Shown piece by piece: positions 1-10,440 of a stretch of 64,000 nucleotides of DNA. The DNA comes from Arion vulgaris. Lineage: Eukaryota > Mollusca > Gastropoda > Stylommatophora > Arionidae. Position 1 is the first letter of the stretch, and each line of letters opens with the position of its first letter. Location: positions 38,093,789 through 38,157,788 of the forward strand of contig CM036768.1 of assembly GCA_020796225.1 (NCBI GenBank). Reading direction: 5' to 3'. The translations under genes and the position numbers were made by a program. Under the pieces are notes generated by a model. That model saw only the letters and a list, made by a program, of their open reading frames with translations, was not told the origin of the DNA and searched no databases.

Positions 1-93
1 AATGTGCAACGTATACACGTTCTTGGCAAAGATCAAACATATCACAAAGAGTGATTAAAATTGCTCGTAAAGAACGAACGCAAAGAAGAAGAA
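1..93 (+). mobile_element. Core-SINE A, 3' part, cut by window edge
   Basis: The segment matches, in reverse, the copies at 22032-22220, 50120-50377 and 60337-60602, through the block with AACGTATACACGTTCTTGG. It ends in a GAA-rich tail. The 5' half lies outside the window. Confidence 0.75.
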
Positions 94-149
94 ATAACAT
101 TTGTCGTTGCCTTTTCAGTCCTTAGGCTATGAAGTTCATGTTACTTCCC

Positions 150-425
150 ATTTCTAGACCCTAATGTGCAGGAATGAGATGAAAATCGTGGCATATCTGT
201 ATAGGACATCGCCATGAACCGCAGTAAACAAGTTGTTGATTTTCTAGGCACAACTTATACGTTGTGTAGTTTGCCATTGTTTTCTGAAAGGTAAGGTCTA
301 TTTTTACCGTTCGTTACCACGGGAACAAATTTGCTTCCAAACTGCCCGCCGCGGAGTTTGAACCAGGTACACTTGGGTTGTTATCGAGCTCTCTACCACC
401 TGAACTACAGACGCTAGTGTGCAGG
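150..425 (-). mobile_element. SINE-J copy, diverged
   Basis: It shares the blocks TAGTTTGCCATTG and TTTCTGAA with copies at 9405, 11670, 37790 and 41468. On the minus strand the right end reads as a tRNA-like head with a B-box-like TTCAAACTCC. It is an old copy. Confidence 0.6.
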
Positions 426-704
426 AGTAGGAGGACTAATTCACTTAATACATTTTGAATGTCAAATGTGGGATGGAACCAACAATCCTCTCGTGTCCGA
501 GTCAATATGTCAACACTTATGCAATACACTAATCCGTCCCATTTATAGCATTAAACAATATTCCACAGAAAGATTATGAGAAGATTATCAAAACTCTTAT
601 TAATATGATGAAATTTCTTTTTCAATATGTTCCTCTAATATTAGTCTTTGAGTAACTTGTTTGGTCTACGGAACTTCTCCCAAGTTTTTTGTGTGTTTTT
701 TTCC

Positions 705-897
705 CCGATCCAGAAGTACTTAAGCTTTCAGCTCTTTGGCTCGGTGACATGGACATCGTAACTCTTCGGTTCGGTGCCACGAACAACGTAAATCTGGGGA
801 AACTGTGGCTTTTCTGCCAGCCCGCGGAATTGAACCCGCACTCACAGAGGGCTAGTCACCCGTAATTCAACGCGCTACGAACACGCTGGGCAGGCAG
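705..897 (-). mobile_element. SINE-D copy, near full length
   Basis: On the minus strand it reads a tRNA-like head (GCGGGTTCAATTCCGCG holds the B box), then a body with ACGTTGTTCGTGGCACCGAA, ending at the tail GCTTCTGGATCGG-like motif and a poly-purine run. The order matches the copy at 46631, which has target duplications. Confidence 0.8.
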
Positions 898-1206
898 ACT
901 CTCCCAGGTTTAAAATTAGCCTGTTGTTGTCTCAGTGTTGTATCCACTGTTCATTTGATTCTATTGAGAATGGTTTTGCCAAAAAATGTAAAAAATGTTC
1001 ATTACAAATATTTGTAATTCTTCCATAGTTGTTGCATTTATTAAGATCATCGTTTTTTTGGGAAGGGTGGGATCTTAACCAATTTGTTCGTCTTCCATTG
1101 TTCTGGGACTGTCTCTTCTTACCATATTTGAATACACAAACTTGTACTTGGCTACTTGCTGCATCGTCTGTTGCTTTGAGAATGTATGCAATTATTTTGT
1201 AATTGT
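898..1206. other. Unassigned AT-rich stretch
   Basis: No coding signal, tRNA box or match to another part of the window was seen. Confidence 0.4.
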
Positions 1207-1845
1207 ACTGAGAATGTGGGAGAAATAGAGTGATAGAGAATGTGGGAGAAATAGAGGGATAGAGAATGTGGGATAAATAGTGGGTTAGAGAATGTGGGAG
1301 AAATAGAGGATAAGAGAATGTGGGAGAAATAGAGGGTTAGAAAATGTGGGAGAAATATAGGAGTAGAGAATGTGGGAGAAATATAGTTATAGAGAATATG
1401 GGAGAAATAGAGAATGTAGGAGAAATAGAAGGGGTAGAGAATGTGGGAGAAATAGAGTAATAGAGAGTGTGGGAGAAATAGAGGGATAGAAAATGTGGGA
1501 GAAATAATGGCGTAGAGAATATGGGAGAAATAAAGTTATAGAGAATATGGGAGAAATAGAGGGATAGAGAATATGGAAGAAATAGAGTTATAGAGAATAT
1601 GGGAAAAATAGATGGATAGAGAATGTGGGAGAAATAGAGGGATAGAAAATGTGGGCGTTGAGAATATGGGAGAAATAGAAAGGGGTAGAGACTGTGGGAG
1701 AAAGATAGAGATATAGAATGTGGAAGAAATAGAGGGTTAGAGAATGTGGGAGAAATAGAAGAATAGAAAAGTCGAGAAAAATAGAGAGGTTAAGAGTATG
1801 GGAGAAAGAAAGAAGGATCGAGAATTTGGAAAAATCCAACCACAA
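1207..1845. repeat. 26 bp minisatellite, about 24 degenerate copies
   Basis: The unit is close to GAGAATGTGGGAGAAATAGA plus 6 bases. Adjacent starts at 1210 and 1236 fix the period at 26. Units vary by small indels and substitutions, so the array is old. Reading frames across it are artefacts of the repeat. Confidence 0.9.
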
Positions 1846-2239
1846 AACTGGATTTGCTTAGAGAATTTAGAAAAAAAAATTTGAGGAGCAATAAAATACA
1901 GACGAGTGTAATGAAAAAAAAAAAATGTTTTATTCAGAATTAAACCAAAAAAAAACATGGGATTGGCTCTGAGACTGAATTTAATGAAGATTACTACAAA
2001 ATCAGAATAGAAACAAAGAAGTAGCGAAATGGAAAGACAATGAGTGAGATCAACAATACAGCAACACAATGCAATCGAGCATAGAATCTTGATGAAAAGA
2101 TACTGCACAATCAACATCAATTATCTAGAAGTAGATGAGAGTATCAATAATCAAATATGAATCTTTGATGGGATGATATCTGATCACGATCAGACTGCAT
2201 TTTAAAACTAATAGTTCGGTCACAAGTATTGTAAGAGAT

Positions 2240-2776
2240 GTATAGAAAGTTGATAGAATGAGATTGATAGGAATGTGTGTAAGAGATGTATAGAGAGAGA
2301 GAGAGGGAGAGAGAGAAAGTTGATAGAATGAGATTGATAGGAATGTGTGTAAGAGATGTATAGAGAGAGAGAGAGGGAGAGAGAGAAAGTTGATAGAATG
2401 AGATTGATAGGAATGTGTGTAAGAGATGTATAGAGAGAGAGAGAGGGAGAGAGAGAAAGTTGATAGAATGAGATTGATAGGAATGTGTGTAAGAGATGTA
2501 TAGAGAGAGAGAGGGAGAGAGAGAAAGTTGATAGAATGAGATTGATGGAAATTTGTGTAAGAGATGTAAGAGAGAGAGAGAGAGAGAGAAAGAGATAGAG
2601 AGAGAGGATAGAATGAGATTGGTGGACATTTGTGTAAGAGATGTAAGAGAGAGAGAGAGAGAGAGAGAAAGTTGATAGATTGAGATTGGTGGAAATTTGT
2701 GTAAGAGATGTAAGAGAAAGAGAGAGAAAGTTAATAGAATGAGATTGGTGGAAATTTGTGTAAGAGATGTAAGAGA

Positions 2777-2815
<39 letters not shown>

Positions 2816-2905
2816 TTGATAGAATGAGATTGATAGGAATTTGTGTAAGAGATGTAAGAGAGAGAGCGAGAGAAAGTTGATAGAATGAGATTGATTGGAA
2901 TCATT
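2240..2905. repeat. 70 bp minisatellite with embedded AG microsatellite
   Basis: The unit opens with GTTGATAGAATGAGATTGAT, then GTGTGTAAGAGATGTA, then a run of AG. Starts at 2249, 2319, 2389 and 2459 give a 70 bp period. Later units shrink or grow through the AG run. There are about ten units. One strand is purine-rich. Confidence 0.9.
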
Positions 2906-3019
2906 GAATGTGGAAGATGATTGAGAACATCATGAGCATTATACTCATTCCTGATGTTTGATTGAGCGATATGGTAATCATCACTGTACTACGGTAAATA
3001 ACCATGTGTTATCCTATAG

Positions 3020-3160
3020 TTGTTAGAAAACGTTCGTCTTTAGGGATATGCAAGAGTTGCCGTGAGAAATAAGACCAAGTGGTCTGAATCCTGTATTTGG
3101 TAATTTTATTATTCCCAAGCTCATAATACTTGTACAGTGTATATTTATTGATCTCTATCT
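3020..3160 (+). mobile_element. SINE-C copy, partial
   Basis: It runs from GCCGTGAGAAATAAG through a B-box-like GTGGTCTGAATCCTG to the TACTTGTACAGTGTATATTTATTGATC end. The same order is seen at 48790-48868 and, reversed, at 34160-34275. Confidence 0.6.
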
Positions 3161-3240
3161 TACACAGGAATGTTTCGGTGGTAGTGTACGAATACAGTAG
3201 CACAGGTCAGCGTTTCCGATGTCATTTAGAAAATAGTACA

Positions 3241-3570
3241 CTCGAGTGGTTACCGGGGCCTAAATTGGGGTGTAAAGAATAGAACCACTGTTACCTGCTC
3301 CACATGTCGCAAGAAGCGACTAAGGAGGTTGGGCGTGGGCTAGCCACCACACACAGTAAAAACACTAGATGGCTACAGAACGGAGAACGAACCAAGTAAA
3401 CACTGGCTAAAACCGGACACATCGCCGAAGGATAAGCACCAGAGCTTTAAATGATGCTGAGGATGTGACGTAAAACACACCAATGCTAAGGCTGCATGAA
3501 TCAGATTTCAACATGAATAGAATTTATGGGGAGATATGGTACATCGGTCTGGCGGTGATCGCGAGAGAAG
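3241..3570 (+). mobile_element. Core-SINE A2 copy
   Basis: The head (GAGTGGTTACCGGGGCC, AGAATAGAACCACTGTTACC, then the core) is shared with core-SINE A. The following body (GAGAACGAACCAAGTAAAC, GGATAAGCACCAGAG, GGTACATCGGTCTGG) matches only 59868-60215. This is a second body joined to the same head. Confidence 0.75.
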
Positions 3571-3767
3571 ATAATGAAAATTGTTGTAAGAATGTGATTT
3601 TAATATTTTACTGAGTTTTGTCCAGGCTGTAGCTCTGCAGCCTATTCGTATCGATTTTCAACTGCTAATGTTTTTTATGTCATCAACTTTAACACAGAAC
3701 CTACGTTTTATCTCCCATCTTTGATAGAACTAAAACTCAATCTCACTTATACGTCTATTTCTTCTTC

Positions 3768-4016
3768 TACAAACGCTCCATATCGACCACTTGTTAACCA
3801 TTCTGTGTGTGTTTTCCATGTGAACTCAGCCTAAGAGCGATTGCATGTTGTGCCAGTTATGTGTCTGCAAGTAGGCCAGCACTAACGATTTCTGCGACGC
3901 TTTTTATTTACTAGGGTAGCTTTCCTAGACCCCTACCTCAGTCGTCTCTTACAACATGCATTGTAGGTCGCAGTGGTTCTATTCTTTGCTTCCTGTGAGA
4001 GCCCCGGAACCACACA
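3768..4016 (-). mobile_element. Core-SINE B copy, near full length
   Basis: On the minus strand it reads CCGGGGCTCTCACAGG, the core with GACCTACAATGCATG, AGGGTCTAGG, GCGCAGAAATC-like and TTGTAGACGC-like blocks, then CGATATGGAGCG and a GAA tail. It matches 8568-8833 throughout. Confidence 0.75.
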
Positions 4017-4824
4017 GTCGAACAAACAAATAACAATGTTTACCGTGCATTTAAGTTTACTTTGATGTGTAGTAACAAAGTAATCAAAGTTTAATCAATT
4101 TTATCAACATTAGACTTAAAAAGCACGTAGCGACAGGTATATCCATGTTTGTCGATGCACACTTCAAAGCAGCTACATTTGCACCACTAAAACTCTAAAT
4201 TCATTAGAATCGATATAACTTTTACAGCAGGAGGAACGCATCAACTCTCAGCCGATTTCCGCAGTCAGAAACCAGTTGTTGGACAAACCAGGTTGTATGA
4301 AATCTTTTGTTATATCCTTCTGAAAGGTGTAACAATAATGGGCGTGAGTCACATTCACATACAGTGCTATGATCTCCGCTTCAGTTGCAGTATGTTACAT
4401 TGCTTAATTGAACACCTTTTATTTGCTGACAAATGATACACGTCGACTGACATTGCCAATAATAACCCAACGGGTCGATAATTAGAAATTCGATTGTCAA
4501 TTCCCACTTGTTTGTCACTTGTAGAATACAAACTGATCATACCGGAATCAATGGTGTCGCGACGGGATAAAATATGTTTTTCTTGTTTGCTATGCAGTGT
4601 TAGTTTCTCATTTAACTTTTAGATGCGAAAGCATTGAGCTGCAAGGTTTGAATAACATTATCATACTATCTCACAACGGGTAAGTCGTTGTGGTATCTTC
4701 AATTCCTGCATTAACTATTGTATTATACAGCCTTAATTATGCATTGTTCATCTTTCTATCTTTTATTTTTTCTGTCCAGCTTTCTCCGTTCTCTGCTATC
4801 ATTTTCAATTCATCCTCCCACCCG
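4017..4824. other. Unassigned AT-rich stretch of about 0.8 kb
   Basis: No long open frame, tRNA-like box or repeat family was recognised. It could be ordinary host intergenic DNA. Confidence 0.4.
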
Positions 4825-7445
4825 TGTCTTGCTGGGGCCCGTGATGGAAGCAAAGGGTAGTGGCACTGCAACCTACAAGCCATGCCGTAGAAGTCCACCG
4901 AGATAGGCAGTAACACTGCAACCTACAAACCATGCCGTAGGAGGCCACCGAGATAGGCAGTAACACTGCAACCTACAAGCCATGCCGTAGGAGGCCACCG
5001 AGATAGGCAGTAACCCTGCAACCTACAAGCCATGCCGTAGGAGGCCACCGAGATAGGCAGTAACACTGCAACCTACAAGCCATGCCGTAGAAGTCCACCG
5101 AGATAGGCAGTAACCCTGCAACCTACAAGCCATGCCGTAGGAGGCCACCGAGATAGGCAATAACCCTGCAACCTAAAAGCCATGCCGTAGAAGTCCACCG
5201 AGATAGGCAGTAACACTGCAACCTACAAGCCATGCCGTAGAAGTCCACCGAGATAGGCAGTAACACTGCAACCTACAAGCCATGCCGTAGAAGTCCACCG
5301 AGATAGGCAGTAACCCTGCAACCTACAAGCCATGCCGTAGAAGTCCACCGAGATAGGCAGTAACCCTGCAACCTACAAACCATGCCGTAGAAGTCCACCG
5401 AGATAGGCAGTAACACTGCAACCTACAAGCCATGCCGTAGAAGTCCACCGAGATAGGCAGTAACACTGCAACCTACAAGCCATGCCGTAGAAGTCCACCG
5501 AGATAGGCAGTAACCCTGCAACCTACAAGCCATGCCGTAGAAGTCCACCGAGATAGGCAGTAACCCTGCAACCTACAAGCCATGCCGTAGAAGTCCACCG
5601 AGATAGGCAGTAACCCTGCAACCTATAAGCCATGCCGTAGAAGTCCGCCGAGATAGGCAGTAACCCTGCAACCTAAAAGCCATGCCGTAGAAGTCCACCG
5701 AGATAGGCAGTAACCCTGCAACCTAAAAGCCATGCCGTAGAAGTCCACCGAGATATGCAGTAACCCTGCAACCTACAAGCCATGCCGTAGAAGTCCACCG
5801 AGATAGGCAGTAACACTGCAACCTACAAGCCATGCCGTAGAAGTCCACCGAGATAGGCAGTAACCCTGCAACCTACAAGCCATGCCGTAGAAGTCCACCG
5901 AGATAGGCAGTAACACTGCAACCTACAAGCCATGCCGTAGGAGGCCACCGAGATAGGCAGTAACACTGCAACCTACAAGCCATGCCGTAGAAGTTCACCG
6001 AGATAGGCAGTAACCCTGCAACCTACAAGCCATGCCGTAGGAGGCCACCGAGATAGGCAGTAACACTGCAACCTACAAACCATGCCGTAGGAGGCCACCG
6101 AGATAGGCAGTAACCCTGCAACCTACAAGCCATGCCGTAGAAGTCCACCGAGATAGGCAGTAACCCTGCAACCTACAAGCCATGCCGTAGGAGGCCACCG
6201 AGATAGGCAGTAACCCTGCAACCTACAAGCCATGCCGTAGGAGGCCACCGAGATAGGCAGTAACACTGCAACCTACAAGCCATGCCGTAGAAGTCCACCG
6301 AGATAGGCAGTAACCCTGCAACCTACAAGCCATGCCGTAGGAGGCCACCGAGATAGGCAATAACCCTGCAACCTAAAAGCCATGCCGTAGAAGTCCACCG
6401 AGATAGGCAGTAACCCTGCAACCTACAAGCCATGCCGTAGAAGTCCACCGAGATAGGCAGTAACCCTGCAACCTACAAACCATGCCGTAGAAGTCCACCG
6501 AGATAGGCAGTAACACTGCAACCTACAAGCCATGCCGTAGAAGTCCACCGAGATAGGCAGTAACACTGCAACCTACAAGCCATGCCGTAGAAGTCCACCG
6601 AGATAGGCAGTAACCCTGCAACCTACAAGCCATGCCGTAGAAGTCCACCGAGATAGGCAGTAACCCTGCAACCTACAAGCCATGCCGTAGAAGTCCACCG
6701 AGATAGGCAGTAACCCTGCAACCTATAAGCCATGCCGTAGAAGTCCGCCGAGATAGGCAGTAACCCTGCAACCTAAAAGCCATGCCGTAGAAGTCCACCG
6801 AGATAGGCAGTAGCACTGCAACCTACAAGCCATGCCGTAGAAGTCCACCGAGATAGGCAGTAACACTGCAACCTACAAGCCATGCCGTAGAAGTCCTCCG
6901 AGATAGGCAGTAACCCTGCAACCTACAAGCCATGCCGTAGAAGTCCACCGAGATAGGCAGTAACACTGCAACCTACAAGCCATGCCGTAGGAGGCCACCG
7001 AGATAGGCAGTAACACTGCAACCTACAAGCCATGCCGTAGAAGTTCACCGAGATAGGCAGTAACCCTGCAACCTACAAGCCATGCCGTAGGAGGCCACCG
7101 AGATAGGCAGTAACACTGCAACCTACAAACCATGCCGTAGGAGGCCACCGAGATAGGCAGTAACCCTGCAACCTACAAACCATGCCGTAGGAGGCCACCG
7201 AGATAGGCAGTAACACTGCAACCTACAAACCATGCCGTAGGAGGCCACCGAGATAGGCAGTAACCCTGCAACCTACAAGCCATGCTGTAGAAGGCCACCG
7301 AGATAGGAGCCTAGAAAAGCTACAATAGTAAATAAAAAATGTCGCAGAAATCAGATGTGCTGGCATACTTGTAGACGCATAATTGTCACAACGTACAATC
7401 GCTCTTAGGCACAGATTTCACACTAATTACAAAGAGTACGAATGC
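4825..7445 (+). mobile_element. Core-SINE B copy with giant internal expansion
   Basis: The left edge (CTGGGGCCCGTGATGGAAGCAAAG) and right edge (AGGAGCCTAGAAAAGCTAC, then ATGTGCTGGCATACTTGTAG and CAATCGCTCTTAGGC) are the two halves of a normal core-SINE B. They are separated by 2.4 kb of tandem copies of the SINE's own core. Removing the array would leave an element of about 230 bp, like its relatives. Confidence 0.8.
4864..7307. repeat. 50 bp minisatellite, about 49 copies, inside a SINE
   Basis: The unit is ACTGCAACCTACAAGCCATG, then CCGTAGAAGTCCACCGAG and ATAGGCAGTAAC. It corresponds to the core-SINE B stretch ACTGCGACCTACAAGGCATG plus its GTCGTAAGAGGCGACTGAGG. The period is exactly 50. 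Variant positions are AAGTCC or GAGGCC, AACACT or AACCCT, and ACAAGC, ACAAAC or AAAAGC. Rare markers recur about 21-24 units apart, showing a block duplication. Confidence 0.95.
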
Positions 7446-7499
7446 CGTATCACCAGCAATAAGCATCTAGATTTCTGAAAAAAAGTTTACATGTTAACA

Positions 7500-7580
7500 G
7501 AACGACGCGAACCGGATTCAAACACCAAATAATCAGAACGAAAAGCAATCGTTTTAACCACTTCACCACATGACTCAATA
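7500..7580 (-). mobile_element. tRNA-like SINE head fragment
   Basis: The minus strand reads GTGGTGAAGTGGTTAAAACG (A-box-like) and then GTTTGAATCCGGTTCG (B-box-like) at about tRNA spacing. No matching acceptor stem was found, so this is not called a tRNA gene. Confidence 0.5.
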
Positions 7581-7739
7581 CATATGAACTAATAGTTGTG
7601 AAGGGGCGTGATGATGATCTAACTGTTCAACTAAATTAGCCACCTAAATCTATAAAAATTGTCATATTTACATAAACTGTAAATAATTGCTGACATTGTA
7701 GTAGAATTAATCTATATGTTAGTCTATATGTTTAATTAG

Positions 7740-8004
7740 GCACCCTGGGTTGAGCAAACCAATATATAATGTTGGCAATAAATCCCAGCGCTATATTCCA
7801 TTGGGAATGGAACAATGTGTAAGAAGAGACACACAAACTCAAAGCCGTAAAACAAGAAACAAAACAAGTAATGAACTAAATTCAATTTCAGAGTTCAATG
7901 GGAATGTAATTAACGCACTGAACAATAGGCCAATATCTACGCCCCCAGATTCGTCCGTAATCTTACAGTATCAAACTGAATTCTATCATGAAATAAATGT
8001 TTGA
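7740..8004 (+). CDS. Candidate terminal exon of an unknown host gene
   Basis: An 84-codon open stretch starts just after an acceptor-like TTTAATTAG (AG at 7738-7739) and ends at TGA (8002-8004). There is no ATG near the start. The last in-frame stop upstream is at 7732, so it would be read only if spliced. The product is polar, rich in S, T, N, Q and R, with no membrane segment or domain I know; such composition suits a disordered C-terminal tail. It matches no repeat family in the window. AATAAA overlaps the end of the frame. The polypyrimidine tract is weak and no upstream exon was found, so a chance open frame is at least as likely. Confidence 0.22.
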
Positions 8005-8097
8005 ATGTGACATACCAAGAGGAAGACGCGGTAACAAGCTAATATTGTGGATAAATAAGTGTTTAAAATTAGAATTCTTGCTGGAATGATGGTTGTA

Positions 8098-8490
8098 GTT
8101 ATTGATTTATTGATAGGACCATCATCATTGCAGTTATCAGTTATCAGTTATCAGTTATCAGTTATATGAGGACTATCATCATAGCACTCCGGACATGCCC
8201 ATAGGTGCTCCGATCTCCGCCTTAGAAAATCCAGCAGCGTCCAGCGACCAAACACGCCAGTTCGATGTTGATTAATCAATCTCTTTGCATATTTAGTATG
8301 CCGTTCTTTTCGGACTGCAATAATATTGACACCCATCATTGCAGTTCGGTGAGTAACCCTCTGTGCTTCAATCTCTTTCTTACAGAGAAAGATCTCAGCT
8401 GCAGTGCATTAACTCCGTAGCACCGGAGAGGGTCACAATGCAATTTTGAAGATGGTGAAGGTATTTTGAAGGAATTTTATTTTAATCTTT
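8098..8490 (-). mobile_element. SINE-E copy, 5' truncated and split by a LINE end
   Basis: The left piece (ATTGATTTATTGATAGGACC) is the SINE-E tail. It resumes after 8346 with TCGGTGAGTAACC, the AATCTCTTTCTTACAGAG block and AACTCCGTAGCACCGG. The interruption is the LINE fragment at 8136-8333. The tRNA-like head is missing. Confidence 0.75.
8136..8333 (-). mobile_element. Jockey/CR1-like LINE, 3' end, with 13 bp TSD
   Basis: The minus strand encodes the end of the RNase H-type polyprotein: LINQHRTGVFGR, then RRRSEHLWACPEC, then a stop. It finishes in tandem ATAACTG heptamers, a typical terminal repeat for this LINE group. CATCATTGCAGTT occurs on both sides (8123-8135 and 8334-8346), marking a severely 5'-truncated insertion into SINE-E. 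Confidence 0.85.
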
Positions 8491-8567
8491 TTTTGAAACC
8501 AGCACTGATAACATTAACAAACAAGATGGAAGGATCAAACTAATGGTAAGATTCAGTTATTCTGTCG

Positions 8568-8833
8568 CCCGTGAGGTGCCGTGGCCAGCAAGGGAAGCAA
8601 AGAATTGTACCCCTGCATCCTACAATGCATGTCGTAAGAAGCGACTGATATAGGTCCTAGGGATACTACCTTAGGGAATAAAAAGCAGCGCAGAAATCGG
8701 ATGTGCTACTTGTAGGCGCATAACTGGCACAACGTAAATTCGCTCTTGGGCTCAGATTACATAGAAATCACACAGAGTGGTTGACAAGTTGTCGATATGG
8801 AGCGTTCGAAGGAGAAGAAGAAGAAGAAGCTAC
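8568..8833 (+). mobile_element. Core-SINE B copy, near full length
   Basis: The copy reads AAGCAAAGAATTGTACC, the core (GCATGTCGTAAGAAGCGACT), CTAGGGATACTACC, TTGTAGGCGCATAACTGG and GATATGGAGCGTTCGAAG, then a pure GAAGAAGAAG tail. It serves as a reference copy for the family here. Confidence 0.8.
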
Positions 8834-8939
8834 TCTGCATTTTTAATGAATAAAACACACACTAAAAAAGGAACACAGTTTTACCAAAACTAACTTAAAA
8901 CTGTATGCTCACAGCACCTGTATGTGATTATGTATATAT

Positions 8940-9012
8940 CGCTCTCTCTCTCTTTGCCTTTTTAACCCGGCTTAGGGCATAGGCAGAGCTCAAAGACAAT
9001 GAGTGGAATCTA
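8940..9012 (-). mobile_element. RTE-like LINE 3' untranslated fragment
   Basis: On the minus strand CGGGTTAAAAAGGCAAAGAG followed by an AG run equals the 3' end of the LINE at 16060-16520. Nothing coding remains. Confidence 0.5.
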
Positions 9013-9124
9013 TGTGGAGATTTGGGCTGACACAAGTTTTATTTTAGTTGCTTACCCCATGGAATAATGATGATAAAATCCTTGGATTCTCCGAAAGGAG
9101 TTAATTCTTATTTTTATGTTTGTT

Positions 9125-9240
9125 GGCCTACACGCTCTGATATAACCAATAAAAGGTTCGCCTTAGGTTGAAAGGGCGTGCCTCGGCTTAAAGAGGCTTT
9201 AATCCCGTAATAAACAAACAAACAAACAAACAAACAATAA
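9125..9240 (+). mobile_element. Dispersed repeat with AAAC tail
   Basis: The segment around TTCGCCTTAGGTTGAAAGGG and GGCTTTAATCCCGTAATAAAC ends in six AAAC repeats. Related words occur at 14180-14240 and 40090-40160. Class unknown. Confidence 0.4.
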
Positions 9241-9404
9241 TGATGATGACGGTGATGGTACATTTATAGTCTCCAACCTAAATTGGATTTTAGGTGAACT
9301 GAACGAGGCGACCCAGATTGCAACCCACAATATTTAGCAACTGTTGTTACTGTCTTCAATACCGCTTTTTATGGCGCTGTAGAAAGGGACACATGAGCCT
9401 GTGG

Positions 9405-9715
9405 AATTTAATGGCCCAGTGGCTAGCGCTGTCGCCTGAACATGTTCAAGTTAGGATTTTTTTCTTTATGAAACGAAAATCGTGGCATATCATTGAGTTG
9501 ACTTTGCCATCAACCACAATAAACGAGTCGTCGATTCTCTAGGCACCACTTTACGTTCAGTAGTTTGCCATTGCTTTCTGAACGGTTGACGTCTATTTTT
9601 ACGGTTCGTGAAAACTCCACGGACACGATTTTGCTTCGTAACTGCTCACCGAGGAGTATGAACCAGATAGGCTAGGGTTGTGTTCGAGCTTGAGATACAG
9701 ACACCCAATTTTTCT
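9405..9715 (-). mobile_element. SINE-J copy
   Basis: It contains GATTCTCTAGGCACCACTTT, TTCAGTAGTTTGCCATTGC and TTTCTGAACGG, as in the copies at 11670 and 37790. The left part (AATGGCCCAGTGGCTAGCGC) resembles the start of SINE-I, so two SINEs may be joined here. Confidence 0.6.
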
Positions 9716-9729
9716 TGATACTTCCGACA

Positions 9730-9812
9730 AAAAAAAACGCATTGGCCTTTTCGGGGATTGAACCCGAGTCTCCTGAGTGTTAGCCACGCATATAGCTAGG
9801 TAAGCATCTCAA
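9730..9812 (-). mobile_element. tRNA-like element with perfect B box
   Basis: The minus strand reads GTGGCTAACACTCAGGAG, then CTCGGGTTCAATCCCCG, which folds as a T-arm with five paired bases. A run of T follows on that strand, as in a Pol III stop. No 5' acceptor strand pairs with AAAAGGC, so it is a tRNA-derived remnant rather than a functional tRNA gene. Confidence 0.5.
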
Positions 9813-10049
9813 TCCCTTCGTTACTTGGTAGTGAATGAGTTAATAAGGTGTGAGATTTCTAAACGTGTCTAAATGAAAGGTGTCACGTACCTGTTGCTAA
9901 ATGTCTCACTATCACGGCTGGTTCGTGAGATCGATGACAATACCGATAACTGTAGCAGGACACGTTTATCACGTAAGTAAACACTACGGTAATTTTTACT
10001 GCTTCTGCGGTTTTTTGTTGTAACTTTCGTAACTGCCTGTTGTACTGAA

Positions 10050-10262
10050 TTTTAGGGCGGGGTAGTACATATGGAACGAGAACATGGTGATTTTAATGGC
10101 GGCATGGTTAATGCATTCACAGCAAAGCTGTTCGAGTTTGTATTTTTCATTTATCCACAACATAAAAAAATAATTGGCTTTACCGTGAATTCAACATCGG
10201 TCTCCAGAATGGAAGCCGCGTTCTAATCTATTCGGCCATAAGATCCTTTGGTTAGGAACTTG
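10050..10262 (+). mobile_element. SINE-I copy
   Basis: Blocks in order: GGGCGGGGTAGTACATATGG, ATTTTAATGGCGGCATGG, AAAGCTGTTCGAG, TTTACCGTGAATTCAAC, GAATGGAAGCCGCGTTC and ATTCGGCC. The same order is found at 30440-30665 and 44460-44672. Confidence 0.65.
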
Positions 10263-10319
10263 CTGTTTGATTCTACATGTTGTGTGTTGTGTGAGAGGTG
10301 AAAGTGTTCACCTCTCTTG

Positions 10320-10440
10320 CATCCTTTGTTTGATAAAGGCCTTTTGGTCGAAACGCTGCTGTATATTGTTATAGTTTTTATATTTTGTAAAACTACAGTA
10401 CTTTGTTTTTACGTGTTTCGCCATTACTTTTTTTGTAAAT
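10320..10440. mobile_element. Dispersed repeat, possibly Penelope-like terminal
   Basis: GATAAAGGCCTTTTGGTCGA, then a TATATTGTTATAG stretch, then TTTACGTGTTTCGCC, recur at 13930-14045. The motif of an imperfect hairpin followed by CGAAACG is reminiscent of Penelope-like terminal repeats, but no reverse transcriptase is near. Confidence 0.35.

Noticed and set aside
2144..2629. 161-codon Ser/Leu-rich minus-strand frame that looks like a membrane protein
   Set aside because: It is the 70 bp AG-rich minisatellite read in one frame.
4864..7307. CRISPR array
   Set aside because: The units are directly adjacent, with no unique spacers, and the context is a eukaryotic SINE.
9730..9812. Functional tRNA gene on the minus strand
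   Set aside because: The T-arm is perfect, but the 5' acceptor strand is missing.
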